A DNA stretch of 64,000 nucleotides. Source: Daphnia carinata. Taxonomy: Eukaryota > Arthropoda > Branchiopoda > Diplostraca > Daphniidae. A program made the position numbers and the translations under genes. This document shows positions 24,503-37,000 of the stretch, piece by piece. The notes beneath the pieces were generated by a model, which did not search any database, had not been told where the DNA came from, and worked only from the letters and a program-made list of their open reading frames with translations. The DNA lies in NCBI RefSeq assembly GCF_022539665.2, contig NC_081333.1, positions 13,080,971 through 13,144,970 on the forward strand, written 5' to 3'. How positions within the stretch are numbered: the first letter of the stretch is position 1; each line of letters starts with the position of its first letter.

Positions 24503-27450
24503 TCATCCGGTTTTAAAGATTTCGTACAGGTTGCAGTTTGTAAGATTTGTATTGTGCCGACTCAGATCGAATGCATTCGATCCATCGTCGATCTTTGCGT
24601 CCTTGTCGATGCCGAGTTCGATCAAGAGTTTAATCGCATCGATTAAGTGTGGGCTTGAACTGTATGCACACAAAAGATGAAGCGCATTCGATCCATCGTC
24701 GATCTTTGCGTCCTTGTCGATGCCGAGTTCGATCAAGAGTTTAATCGCATCGATTAAGTGTGGGCTTGAACTGTATTCACACAAAAGATGAAGCGCATTC
24801 GATCCATCGTCGATCTTTGCGTCCTTGTCGATGCCGAGTTCGATCAAGAGTTTAATCGCATCGATTAAGTGTGGGCTTGAACTGTATGCACACAAAAGAT
24901 GAAGCGCATTCGATCCATCGTCGATCTTTGCGTCCTTGTCGATGCCGAGTTCGATCAAGAGTTTAATCGCATCGATTAAGTGTGGGCTTGAATTGTATCG
25001 ACACAAAAGATGAAGCGCATTCCATCCATCGTCGATCTTTGCGTCCTTGTCGATGCCGAGTTCGATCAAGAGTTTAATCGCATCGATTAAGTGTGGGCTT
25101 GAATTGTATCGACACAAAAGATGAAGCATATTGGATCCACGGTTGGTTTTTGCGTTGTTGTCGAAGCCTAGTTTGACCAAGAGTTTAATCGCATCGATTA
25201 AGTGTGGGCTTGAATTGTTTCGACACAAAAGATGAAGCGCATTCCATCCATCTTTGTCCTTTGCGTCCTTGTCGATGCCGAGTTCGATCAAGAGATTAAT
25301 TGCATCGATTAAGTGTGGGCTTGAATTGTTTCGACACAAAAGATGAAGCGCATTGAATCTAACGTGGGCTTTTGCGTTTTTGTCGATGCCAAGTTCGATC
25401 AAGAGTTTAATTGCATCCATTAAATGTGGGCTTGAATTGTTAGAACACAAAAGATGAAGCGCATTCCATCTAGCCTTCGCCGTTGCGTCCTTGTCGATGC
25501 CGAGTTCGATCAAGAGTATAATCGCATCTATTAAGTGTGGGCTTGAATTGTTAGAACACAAAAGATGAAGCGCATTCGCTCCATCGTTGGTTTTTGTGTC
25601 CTTGTCGATGCCGAGTTCGATCAAGAGTTTAATCGCATCGATTAAGTGTGGGCTTGAATTGTGTCGACACAATTTATGAAGCGCGTTGTATCCCAATTTG
25701 TCCTTTGCGTCCTTTTCGATGCCGAGTTCGCTCAAGAGTTTAATCGCACCCATTAAATGTGGGCTTGAATTGTTATAACACAAATAGTTAAGCGCATTCG
25801 ATCCATCGTTGGTTTTTGCGTCCTTTTCGATACCGAGTTCGATCAAGAGTTTAATCGCATCGATTAAGCGTGGGCTTGAATTGTTTCGACACAAAATATG
25901 AAGCGCATTCCATCCCTCGTTGGTTTTTAGGTTTTTGTCGATGCCGAGTTCGATCAAGAGTTTAATTGCATCCATTAAATGTGGGCTTGAATTGTTAGAA
26001 CACAAAAGATGAAGCGCATTCCATCTATCCTTCGCCGTTGCGTCCTTGTCGATGCCGAGTTCGATCAAGAGTTTAATCGCATCGATTAAGCGTGGGCTTG
26101 AATTGTTTCGACACAAAATATGAAGCGCATTCCATCCATCGTTGGTTTTTAGGTTTTTGTCGATACCTAGTTCAGTCAAGAGTTTAATCGCATCGATTAA
26201 ATGTGGGCTTGTATTCCGACACAAAATATGAAGCGCATTCCATCCATTGTCTTCCTTGGCGTTTAAGTCGACGCCGAGTTGCATTAAAATTTCGATGTTA
26301 TTCCCAAAATTTTTTGTTGGACATCTACACAGCCAATGCAGGTGTTTTTCTTCTTTGCTAAGCTAAATGGAAAACCTTTGTTAGAAAATTCAAATTTCTT
26401 TGACGAAGGTGTTAAGCTTTTGTGACTTCATTACCTTGATTTTTATGGATTCAAGTTGGTTGAACACTTCGTCAGATGTAATTCTTGTATCAGGTGTCTT
26501 GGTCAACATTCGTTCTATCAAATTACGTGCTAAATGTTTCTGGTGAATTTCTATTTTTCGAAAGTTTTAAACATATCAATTATTTTGCTTATGTTTTGTG
26601 ATGTGCCTCACGAGGTCACTTACCACTCATATTAACTAAATTGGTGTTCTTCATGTTCGCTACAATTTCAGTTTCATTTTGACCATAGATATGCCTTCCT
26701 TTCAAGAGAATATAACCGAAGACGAGTCCTTCTGCATAAACGTCGCTTTTGATGGAGCCTCTATTTACTTCATTGCTTTGGTGTTTGTCCAAAATTTCCA
26801 ACATTTCGGGAGATAGCCAACGTTCAGTTCCCCTTATTCCACTCATTGTGAATGTTCCTCTTTCACTCACTGGTCGTGACAATCCAAAATCAGCCCACTT
26901 GACCGTTATCTCGTCACCTTGATCAGTATGTTTAACTAAAATGTTTTCCGGTTTAATGTCCCGGTGGATTAGTTTCTGTGAATGAATGTATTTGAGACCG
27001 GAGGCTAATTGGGAGAAAACCTCGAAATTATTTGGTAATGCAGGTCCTTTATATTTCCGTGGATGATCCTCATTTAGGAACACCTGATCCAATGATGCGT
27101 CGCATAATTCTAAAGCAAAATAACTGGATAGCAGAAAGCATATAGAAATTCTCTTTTTAATTTAAAGTTATCGCATTATAATCTTACTTGAAGTCCTCAT
27201 CGCTTGCCCAGTGGACAAATTTTACTGTATTGGGATTGTCTAACTGTTGCAGAATTTTTAACTCCTTCCCACCGTTTTTCGGCTTGTTTTGTTCTTCGGC
27301 TTGTTGAACTCCACTAATCGGAATTCGTTTGACTGCTACCCTTTGTCCTTTATATGTACCACGATACACTTTGCCATATCTACCTTCCCATAAGAAATCT
27401 TTGCGATAGAATTGGATGCCACCTATTTTTACGGGAGTAGTCGATGACAT
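24503..27450 (-). CDS. Kinase-ankyrin protein K1 (912 residues)
   Basis: Exons 27188-27450, 26624-27123, 26435-26550 and 24503-26362. The start MSSTTPV at 27450 is shared by all four paralogues. Protein kinase domain about 12-290: VAVK lysine K41, HRDIKPEN (141-148), DFG (166-168) and an activation/APE segment SGIRGTERWLSPEML that resembles IRE1 (GTEGW.APEML). The glycine loop is altered: Trp replaces the first Gly (W21), leaving EGRYGKV. After a short linker, 15 near-identical 37-residue ankyrin units ([27 protein letters not shown]) and a terminal partial unit follow. Compared with paralogues the C-terminus ends early (FKTG) because of a one-base difference in an A-run. Likely a cytosolic Ser/Thr kinase-like protein with an ankyrin binding surface; substrate unknown. 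Confidence 0.85.
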
Positions 27451-27930
27451 TTCAGGCGAAATTACACGTGAGACTATCGAGACAAGAACCTCTACGAGCT
27501 ACTATTGAAAAATACCGTTTGACACTGAACAACCCACACTTGCAACTCGAAATTGCATTGAATTTATCAGTCAGATTATATGTCTGTAAAGCATAAAATA
27601 TAATTGTCGGGTCCAATGCCGATAAGGATGTGTTATCGCGTCGCCTGCCTGTTGATCCCTGTGAAATGTCAGAAATTTTTTTTCATTTGCTCCTTAAAAT
27701 TACTTCAAATCATTTTTGACGAGAGCTAGTCAAATGATTTGCATCGAATTATTAATTCGCTCAGTAGGCCTATGCCTTTCCAATCGTTTCTTTTAACGGT
27801 TTCTACGTACGGCAGTCAGACATTTTTCATAGAGCTTTACTAATTGGTAATTGCGCTCTGCACTGTTCACTTTCGACACGTATACCTTATCGCATTATTT
27901 TCTCGTTATCTTTCCTGAAGCTTCCCCCCT
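27451..27930 (-). promoter_or_regulatory. Conserved upstream region of K1
   Basis: Read on the minus strand, this shares blocks with the regions upstream of K2, K3 and K4: a TTATATT..ATGCTTTACAG block (27570-27605), a CAAATCATTTGA-like block, and a GATAA-containing block around 27880-27925. This indicates a duplicated common promoter. Confidence 0.6.
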
Positions 27931-29500
27931 TCTTTTCTTTTCATCTAAATATGCGGTGAATATCGTCTGCTTTATTTCTATAATGAACCTGGGATATTTA
28001 TTAAATTATATTTGTTGGCGCTGTAGGTGACGCCAACCGGAAGGCGAAACAACTTGAAATTACAACTGTTTTCGGTGAACCCGCTTGAAATATTTAGCCT
28101 AAAGCCTCGTGACAAAGCCGCGTGCGAATTGCACGATCGGCTTTGCACAAGTGAATCTCAGTTCGCTACCTCGTTTGATCCGGTCCAAATAAAACCAACA
28201 CTGATTACCTTAGACGCAGCTGTTGAAGATGGAGGACAACTAGCGCAACCCGATTCATGAAAGATATAGTTAAAAGCGAGGGACCGGTGAAGTCGCTGAT
28301 AATATAACTCTTCTTTCAAACGGCATTCAATTCTTCTTTTCGGCCGCATTCGAATTGAGTACAAAATACCCAAGACGTAAGCCATGTACAGGAGTGCCAT
28401 CTCAGCCCAAATCGTTTGCCCAGCAAACGCTTAATTCAATTCTCCCATTTTTCCCAGCTTATTTGCCACGATGAACATTATCACCAAATCCTAAATGTCA
28501 GAAGGTGATTTATATAACTTTTCCCATCTCACGGGTAGAATGGATGTGTTTAGCTGAAGCAAACAAACTCAACATTGCCACGAGATAAGACGCGTTGGTT
28601 CTTTAATTTTAATGCACGTTTCGCAATTTTTATTGACAAGTTGTTTACCTCAACTCAAGTTCGGCCAGATAATAGCATTTCTGTTTGGTTTGGATTTGTT
28701 TCCCGTACATTTGTTTGTTTCGTTTCAAGATAAGCTCGGGCGTATCAGCCAGTTGTTATTCTCTTGGTAGGATTGCTCACTGTCTATTGCACCACAGTTT
28801 GAGTCATAATTGCATTTCAACTAAATGTAATTTGGCTTATTTCTTCAAGTCAGCAAGCAAGGAAAAGACGAACAAATTCCCATGGTCATTTCCTTCGTTT
28901 GTTACAGCAACAGCTAAAGTGGCGAGAAAATGAATATGTTTCCGTGGCTTTTTTTTATAATGTGGTTTCATTGAATCCGCCATCTTCTAAAATGAGGACA
29001 GGGTTATCGGTGTGACCCAGGAACCGAGCCCCGCCACCGCCCCGGTGTAGAAAATGTCCCCGTCATCCCGGGATTGGCCCATTCCAGGCATGGGGCATAG
29101 TGGTGAGCCCCGGATCATAGCCCATCTGGTGTTTAGACCCGACTACTGCTTTCATGCTGCTTTCGTTTCGCATTACGGCTGATTTGGAAAAGTATGGCAA
29201 CAAAGCATGAGGCATTTTCTGGCGCTTAACTGACAAGGTAAGAGGTAAGAAAAAAAATATCTGGTACCTTAACATAGGTTAGGATTAACGTATAACTTAA
29301 CCCGTAGATTCCTACAAGTAATTTCCGCTCATTGGCCTGTCTGAGAAATGCTGTTTATCTCTTGTCAGCCAAAAATGAAGCATGGCATTCAAAAGGGAAG
29401 TTTTCTTCTCTGAGTAAACATCCAGCATAAGCAAGGTGAGCTTAAAAATGTGGATCCGTCCGCCGTAGCCTTCCTAATCCAAGTGTTCTTTGTCATGCCT
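27931..29500. other. Spacer, no supported gene
   Basis: Short ORFs near 28027-28400 on both strands have no recognisable features. A GC-rich patch at about 29010-29120 stands out in otherwise AT-rich sequence and remains unexplained. Confidence 0.4.
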
Positions 29501-29519
29501 GAAATAATGAAGGAAAAAA

Positions 29520-29890
29520 AGTTTCAAATAAGGCTTCATCTTCACTCAGTGACATGGAGGATGAAGAATACATTGTTGGGAAATTCTCGGTCTGAGGTAA
29601 GTATGGAAATATATCTAAATATAGTATGTTAACATTAGTTGACCGTCTTGTGATTATTACTGAATCTGAAATATCTTATTAGGAGAACGATGGTGAAGTT
29701 GGGTATAAGCTGATAGGGATTGGTGTTTCAAACAACGGAAATACTTGGGAGCCCAAGAAAATCTTTATTGTAATAATTTCATTGCAGCATTCGAAATCAA
29801 ATTCTACCGTTAAATGAGAATCCTGAAAACAAGCTAAGTCAAGAGAAGAAAATTGTGAAGAAAGAAGAACTAAAGCACAGGTTTGTTTCA
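29520..29890 (+). pseudogene. HP1-like chromodomain relic with in-frame stop
   Basis: An open stretch ending in SSSLSDMEDEEYIVGKFSV meets TGA. After a GTAAGT intron (about 29597-29681), the next exon encodes ENDGEVGYKLIGIGV, NNGNTWEPKK and a Lys-rich end. Placed on the HP1/CBX chromodomain pattern (EEY.VEKV.DRRV..G.VEY.LKWKGF, NTWEP) without gaps, the stop occupies a position that is usually Arg, so CGA to TGA is the simplest cause. Aromatic-cage positions also look eroded (WKGF region reads IGIG). No chromoshadow domain was found downstream. I call it a pseudogene; sequence error cannot be excluded. Confidence 0.6.
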
Positions 29891-29899
29891 AATTCTTAA

Positions 29900-32800
29900 C
29901 TAGACACAATGAACATCAATATGGTCATTAAATCTATAGTTTTCTTCATGTCATTATGGATGCCCAGTCTTACAACAGGATTTGATAGAACTGTAGATGT
30001 GGAGACAATTTTTTGAGTGAGCGATGACGGTGAAGAAACTATATAGGTAACCATTTTGTTTTGTTAAAACTTTACCATATCATTTTCAAGTGAGATTTTT
30101 TTTGTTTTTAGACAGTTGTAGGGATGTGTAAGGAATGGTGGTTGTAGAGCAGGAGATCAATCTTTTATACAAACCATTTCCATTTTTATTATAAATAGTC
30201 TTTTTAGCCGCTGAATGTAGCTGGGACATAAAATATTGGAATTGTAGTGTCAGGACATTTGGCACGCTATGCCTAGTTTTATTGGTATTCTATATATTCA
30301 TTTCTATATTTAGTGGTATTATTATAATAGTATTGTGTTTTATTACAGGCTGACCAGAATTACAAACACATTGTCACAGCAGTCTTTCAACAATCATTGT
30401 TGAAAATTTTTTTCCCCTAAGTTTTTGTACTATTATCTTTCTGTTCGAAACACTTGAGAAGTGATCTCATGTCAACAGGTAAAATGATTTAATTTAAATT
30501 ACTTGGTTGACGATTAATATAGTTTTTTTTTGTAAGGAAAGTGTGATGATTGTTACTGCAAATCTGCAGAAACTGGTGAGCTGTGCGACTGGCTGCTAAC
30601 CACTCATCTTGAGTATTTGATCTCATACAACTGTCAGATTGTATAAAAAATTTATTTTGTCAGCTTCAGAAATCTTTCAGTTGTTCAGAAAATTTTTACT
30701 AACTTTACGAAATTATCATAGGAGTAGAAATGCAGAATGCTACAGTTTCCTCAGTACGGAGATAGCAGTGCAGAGGAGAGAGCGGAGAGAACAGTGTATA
30801 ATAAAGCCCATCATAAAGCGAAGCAGATGGCAAGAATGTACATGTCCGGGCTGCTTATACTCCTTTTATTGTCTGACTATAGCGTTTGGACAAATCTTGT
30901 TCAGGCACAAGGACAACCCTGAATTAAAAAGCTGTTAGCACATCAGACATTATACCTCTATCCTTGATCCGTAGCTGGATGTCTGTGTAGATTGCGTCTT
31001 GTTGTGTGCGTTGGGCATCATCACGACCAAGAGATCTGAATCATAAGCAAAAACAGAAGCTTAATATTTCAGCTACACTGGCCATCTCTCGTCTTCAAAT
31101 ACTTCAACTCTGTTAGAGTTCTCCAAATAAAAAAATAATTTATGTGCAGCCCATGCATTAGGTCTCGTACAGATGCTGCCGTATGTATAACCGATCAAGT
31201 TTAAGCCAGGCCAAAAACGTTTAAGTGGGACAGAAAGCCAGCTACTCTCGTAGCGGTGGGTCTCTGCTGTTGTCCTGCTCATTTCATTCTTGCTGTTTAA
31301 ATCATATCCACAATAATCAAACAATCAATAAGCCAGACGGACCTCCTAGGTCCGCCGTTGTGTCCGCTGACATAGGCCGTGTGCATAAATATATCAATAC
31401 ACAGCAGCAACATAGGAACCTTGAAAAAAAATGTCCTGTGATAACTCAAGTGGGCAGCATTATGAATTGTTTGGGGACAATGAATAAAAGGCAACAAAAG
31501 GGGGGACAAGAGCCTGTGAGAGAATTTTGAAGCTGGGCGGAAATAATAGAAGAAGAAGAAAAAAGAAAGAGGAAGTTTTTCAAGAGGAGTGTGGTGAAAG
31601 GGATCCACTTTTGTGGTTGTCAACGATAATAGAGGCAGCAAAGATAATATAAGAGCACCCACCTCTGTTGCTGCGTTGTGAGCGTGATCGTGTCAAGAGG
31701 CGCCGTAGGGGATCATCTCTCCTCCATTGATAGATCTAGCTCCGTCTTGACTCTTTTGGCCCCCGCGAGTAGCAGCCACCAACTACATCAGCCATTTTTG
31801 AAGAATGGGCCTTCTTGCATTCAATGAAACTTCTTGCTTGTTGTTTAGAATAGATGAATATACGGCGTGCTCACCTTGCCATGACGATCCTCTGTGGATA
31901 AAAACCACACATCACGAATTTCCCCTTTCAACTCTTCGCCACTATTCTTTGCAGCCGTTTATATACGATATGGGAAATATGGACATGTGCAGTAGTTTAT
32001 CCTTTATTATCTGTTTTCCCATTCTTCGTGGGAGATGCTAACTTATTTCGAGGGTATCAAAACCGTAAAAGGCAGTAAAGGCCAACTGAAGAAGCTGTGG
32101 GTGCACGCGTAGGACGTGCGTGAAGTAAACCACCTGCCGAAAATAATTGCTCAAAGGGCAGGTAAATGATCAAGCTTATCGATTCAAATAGTCTACTTGC
32201 AATCAAGTTTATCTAATTTATACATTTGTATTGCAGAGATACAGAATGGGTAGCCAACCCACAGACGTTATATTGCTCTGAGCATTGTTGGGACGTTGCC
32301 TGTTTGCATAGTGAATGGCTATAGATACACAATTGGTTGATGAATCGGAGGATGCGATGTGTTATCGAAAGGACAAGGCCGCAACGGTGTAGGGAACAAG
32401 AGGATGCCCAGCCGGTGGGCCGTTGGACCTCCCAGAGTAGCGCCAATTTTTCGTCGTTTCCTTTTTCCTATGACGCAACACATTCGATAACAATAGCACG
32501 TCCTATAGGCTACATAACAATTCGAAATCAAAAGAGGAAAGGAAATGGCGCTGACGAATTGGCCACCATTGCGAGGTCTATACCAGAATAAAGAAAGGAA
32601 GGCGATGAACGACCATCGTATATCGTTTGATTTGTAACAGTTACTGCAGGAAGGGCAGCTTGCTTGCTGTGGCTTACCACGAAAAATCTGGCACATCGTT
32701 CGTTACTTTTGAATGGCAAGTTTTCGACATGTTACGATCAACTGCTGCCCATTCAACTGCTGTTGGTTTAGGGCTTCCGTGTGATATCAAACGACTTGCA

Positions 32801-32945
32801 AACGTCCTCATGGCTATATAAAGGAATTTGTCCAACTTCACTGGGTTCTGTATAGATTTCAAACGGAAAAGAAGCTTTCATTTCCTTCCGGACACCCACC
32901 AAGTGAGCACGAGGACAAGATTACTTCCTGCTGTACGTCTACTAA
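29900..32945. other. Spacer, no supported gene
   Basis: AT-rich, with short unsupported ORFs on both strands. A good TATA-like element (CTATATAAAGG) occurs near 32813-32823, but no coding sequence or splice structure could be tied to it. Confidence 0.4.
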
Positions 32946-32949
32946 TACA

Positions 32950-33600
32950 TTAACGTGGGAATTTTCCTTCCAAAATTTTCAAAATCTGACACGCAATCGA
33001 ATTGGTTGATCACGGAAAATACTCAAAATTGAATGCTGATTCCGGGAAAATTGTTGTTGTTTTTTTCATTAAGTCACCAATTTTTTAAATACATCGATTA
33101 TTTGTGCAGCATCGCAATAAAAACTAGCGCGCCAGTACGTGACAGCACTTTGTATCGACATTTTCAGTTTGAGCCAGATTTTGCTTAAAATGCACCATGT
33201 CGATTCAGAAATTAATGCTGATCTCGGAAATCAAGTTTATTTTTCAATTGGCTGTATAGCTTTTGAAATAAACGAAGAAAATGACCGTGGGAATTTTACC
33301 TGAAAAACCTGCAAAAACTGACAGTCAATGGAATTGGTTGAATATCACACAATATACTCGAAATTGAATGCTGATTCCGAGAAAATTGTTATATTTTTCA
33401 TTAAGTCAACGATTAAAAAAAAAATCGATTATTTGTGCAGCATCGCAATAAAAACTAGCGCGCCAGTACGTGACAGCGCTTTGTACCGACTTTTTTAATT
33501 GGGCAAAATTTGGCTTAAAATACCTGAAATCGATTTTAAAATGAAATTTTGATCGCAGGAATCAAGTATATTTTTCAAGGGGCCATATAGTTTTTTAATA
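32950..33600. repeat. Tandem repeat, two units of about 310-320 bp
   Basis: The segments about 32960-33240 and 33280-33570 align along their length. Both contain TTATTTGTGCAGCATCGCAA and a block with CTAGCGCGCCAGTACGTGAC. Function unknown. Confidence 0.75.
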
Positions 33601-33689
33601 AAAGTTAAAATCAAAACTAAAGTTTTGATGTAACATCACTTTTTGTGTTATATTTTGAAAACGGCCGGTTTCACGAAAAAATAATCACG

Positions 33690-35739
33690 GAATCCCATAG
33701 ATGGCGGGTGTGTAATGAAACGTCGATTTCTTGTCTGCTTGAAATTCTCAGCTTTGCAGCAGTGCTTCTTGCTTCAGTGTTAGTGTTTGGTGAAATACCA
33801 CAATGTGCGCTGGTGAGTTTTTGTCATATGAACATGTACCTTTTTCCTTTGCTTCTTCGCCAGTATGTGAGAGCGTTGGCATCTTTTCTTTTTCTATGCA
33901 GTTTGTAGAAGCAAATGGTTCATTTGTCATACAGCCACTGACCTAATTTGTTTAGGTAATATTGGCCTATTGACACGAAAGCAAAATTTCACATTTCTGT
34001 CGTAAAAACAGTTGCAACTAAGCAATCACCTTGAAATAATTTGTTAACCTCTAGTATTGAGCTGAATGTTTATAATGCCGTTCTTTTTCACTAAACATTG
34101 ATTTTAATAAGTTTATTTTGTTTTTGCATAGTTTGTTGCTGAATGTAATGAATCCTGGTGATGAAACTGGCAAACTTGGTTTTAAAACTCGAAGAGATTG
34201 AACCTGGCCAACAGTTTAAATGTTGGAAACGTCACACCAAAAGCTGATTGGCCATCAGTGGTTGACTGCTTACACGTCAGCTTACGAGGAATAACAAACC
34301 AGCTCATTGGTGACCATGTTGCACTACTTCTCAAATGTGTGTGGTGTCTAGCAGATTGCTGTCATTCGACAAAGACTATGTGGAGCATTTCCAGGTTAGT
34401 TTTCGTATTGGGGTTTTACATTTTACAAAGTTTTAGAGCTGTGCTCGCGCATTAGATTGTATGAAGTATCAAATTACCTTTTTTGATTTGTGTGCGTTTT
34501 TCTTGGAATTTTACAAACAAATTGTTTAAGTGAAGGCTTATTCAATGGTGACAAAGCACAGATCTATCATCTATAGAGTCCTTTTCATTACCCTCCACAA
34601 TCAAGCACGTCTAGCAGTTAATACTCACTTGACGCTGGCAACGATTTGCTTTAGTTGATATTTCAAGAGAAAATAAATTAGGCTACTCAAATGGTGTTGT
34701 GCGGAATCTGTGGTTTTCAATAAGGTGGGCGAGTGAAACGTTTCATTATGGAATTCAATTTTTATCTATTTACACTTCCATCTTAACTTCATAGCAAAGC
34801 GCGCAACACTAATTAATGTTTGTCTTTTCAAAGCTTGTCAAAAATGTGGTTTGAGCTTTTTTTGAAATGTCATTCCACATTCATACAGTATTAACATTTT
34901 GACGGCACTCCTCAAGCCGCTTGATCGGTTTGCTACGAAATGAGGAGCGCTTTCCATCCTTCGTTGCACTCTGTATTATGCAATTGGATTAAGAACAAAG
35001 TTGAGTCGGTTTCCTTTGAGACACTACTTATTTGACTTTCGCAAATTTCAATTAGAATTGTGGCTATGTGTTTGTTGTTGAAATTTCACGCTCATCCTCC
35101 CTGTTAAGTCTGCCTTCCTCGGTAATTTTACGCTCCTAATATGTTTGCTTCGATTTCATTAACTATTACGAGCAATTGTCGGCGTTTTAGGATGCCGCAT
35201 TGTGTACCGTTTGGCTTCGTGTTGTTTATGTAAAACTGGGTCGCCCTTTGTTCCCATATGCATAACACCATTCTCGCTGAATGATTCGTGTTTCTCCTAA
35301 ACTGGCGGTCTCCAACCATAACAGAGTTATGTTGGTGGACGTGTGGTCGTTCTTTTTACAGTTGGCTTAGCAAACGGAGAAAGCTGTTTTCCGCAGACAA
35401 GTTAGACAGTTTAATGCTTACGTTTGACGATTCCGTTTAATTGTGCAAAATAAAAATATTTCTATCGTGGCTGCAATGATAGGCAAGAGAATGATCGATA
35501 GGAGAGGACGAAAACAACTAGTTGTTTTCTTATCAAAGACGTAATTCTAAAAGAAAGGGATCAATGTTTCGTTACGTCTCCTTAAACACGTCCATTCACT
35601 TAGGTTATAACTTTCGCCTTAATCAGATTCTAGCTGATGTGATGCGCCTTACTTTGTGAGGTAGTCCATCGACCAGTATCTTATTTTTTTTTCGAGTGTT
35701 AATTTATTTAACTTGCATGCGTTGACATTACAGTTCGAA
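33690..35739 (+). repeat. Repeated spliced-looking unit, copy 2, running into the gap
   Basis: Closely related to 22560-24360 in the same orientation, including the ATTTCCAG|GTTAGT donor near 34395 and the final stretch GCGTTGACATTACAGTTCGAA, which in copy 1 (about 24338-24358) lies about 145 bp from the kinase-ankyrin stop codon. The TATA position is mutated (GTAATGAAAC at about 33710). By analogy a minus-strand kinase-ankyrin gene should follow to the right, exactly where the N-run starts. Confidence 0.75.
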
Positions 35740-35839
35740 NNNNNNNNNNNNNNNNNNNNNNNNNNNNNNNNNNNNNNNNNNNNNNNNNNNNNNNNNNNNN
35801 NNNNNNNNNNNNNNNNNNNNNNNNNNNNNNNNNNNNNNN
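35740..35839. other. Assembly gap (100 N)
   Basis: Exactly 100 N, a common placeholder for a gap of unknown size. Left of it is repeated-unit sequence, right of it the middle of sulfite oxidase, so the real gap must hold at least the rest of that gene. Confidence 0.95.
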
Positions 35840-37000
35840 TTCCAAACTGCGTTGCCTATTGCTCCTTGGCCCCATTCCAAACCTTTCGTGGGCTTGACGC
35901 GATTCATTTCCGATCGCCTGTTGCCTGTGCATTGCAGCACGGCGGTAACAGTGTGTGGAGCGTAGGCTGTTTTCAACTGGTCTAAATTCAAATTCAAGCT
36001 ATCTTTTTCATCAAGGCCAACAACTTCTAGGGAGTAGCTTTCGCTTGAAGGATCGACATCTGGAACGGGAAAATGATGACGAACGTAGAAAATATCTCTA
36101 TTGAAAAGAGAAATATGTTGATAAAAAGGGAGTTTGATGGGAAAATCATGACGAAACCTTACGTTGGTGTGATGAAGCTTTCCACGAGTAAAAAGCCAGG
36201 AGTTTCAGCATTGAAGGGTTTTTTTGTCCTTACTACTAGTGCCGGATGTCTTCGAGGATCATTTGCATACGGATCATCCATATTCGCCATAGCCAAGTGT
36301 TCTTCACCTTTGGTCAAATTACCAATTCTGTATTCTTCCATAAGAGCCAAAATTCCAGGTTGCTGATGGATTGCATAGAGAGACCAGAACGGCTCAACTG
36401 AGCCCCCAGCTCCGAGCAAAATCGTATCTCCTCCTGAAATATCTCAAATGAGCAGCGAAACCAAAGTAAAGCAAATGCAGAAATTTTACCAGGATGAATT
36501 TTGATGAACGGAGTGATGTCATAGACACCACTTTTGTAACTGATCCATATGCCAGTGGATTCATCTCTATGTTTGGCAACATCATCTGAGGTGTAAACAG
36601 GCAAACCTTCCACAAAACTTCCTGGTTCTCTTGCCACAGTATTTACCTCACTTTCTTTTTTTTCATGGGCCCATACTGTAGGAATGTTCTTCTTGTAATA
36701 ATAGTATAGGCCTGCAAGAGTGATGGCGCCAAGCCCAGTGATTGTCAGTCGTCTCGCATTCCCATGGCCATCTTTTTCATGGAAATCGTGACTGTTCGAG
36801 CTTTGTGTACCCTGCGATAAGGTTCTTACCCTACAAATAAAAAATGTCAGATTTAGAATTAAATGGCAAATACTTAAATAATTTTTATCTAAGATGTCAA
36901 CACATTACCAACTAGAATTGGCAGGTGGTTTTCTAGTTAGACATTTAGAAAAAATTACACATCCCTTGTGAAATGGATTTATCAAGATTCGACTATACAT
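35840..37000 (-). CDS. SUOX: Sulfite oxidase, N-terminal part (cut by gap)
   Basis: Exons 36909-37000, 36490-36830, 36163-36433 and 35840-36097 (cut by the N-run) give 320 residues in frame. The N-terminus is basic and Ser-rich (mitochondrial targeting), followed by a hydrophobic helix (about 65-85). A cytochrome b5 heme domain has HPGG at 143-146. Then comes the Moco domain: DPYA, RHPALVV, KPFNAE, HFPVPDVDP, and LQCTGNRRSEM with the molybdenum-ligand cysteine C291. Sulfite oxidase oxidises sulfite to sulfate in the mitochondrial intermembrane space, passing electrons to cytochrome c through the heme domain. The remaining Moco and dimerisation domains (over 200 residues in the family) are missing because of the gap, not because of a visible mutation. 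Confidence 0.9.

Noticed and set aside
24503-26284. Regular 111-bp repeats that could suggest a CRISPR-like array or satellite
   Set aside because: The period is exactly 37 codons, the frame is open and the peptides are ankyrin units, so it is coding.
31225-31662. Overlapping ORFs of about 100-120 codons on both strands
   Set aside because: Both have low-complexity, AT/A-run driven composition and no domain; neither shows splice context.
32813-32823. A promoter for an unseen gene (CTATATAAAGG)
   Set aside because: No ORF, splice pair or repeated structure follows within 700 bp; left as an isolated motif.
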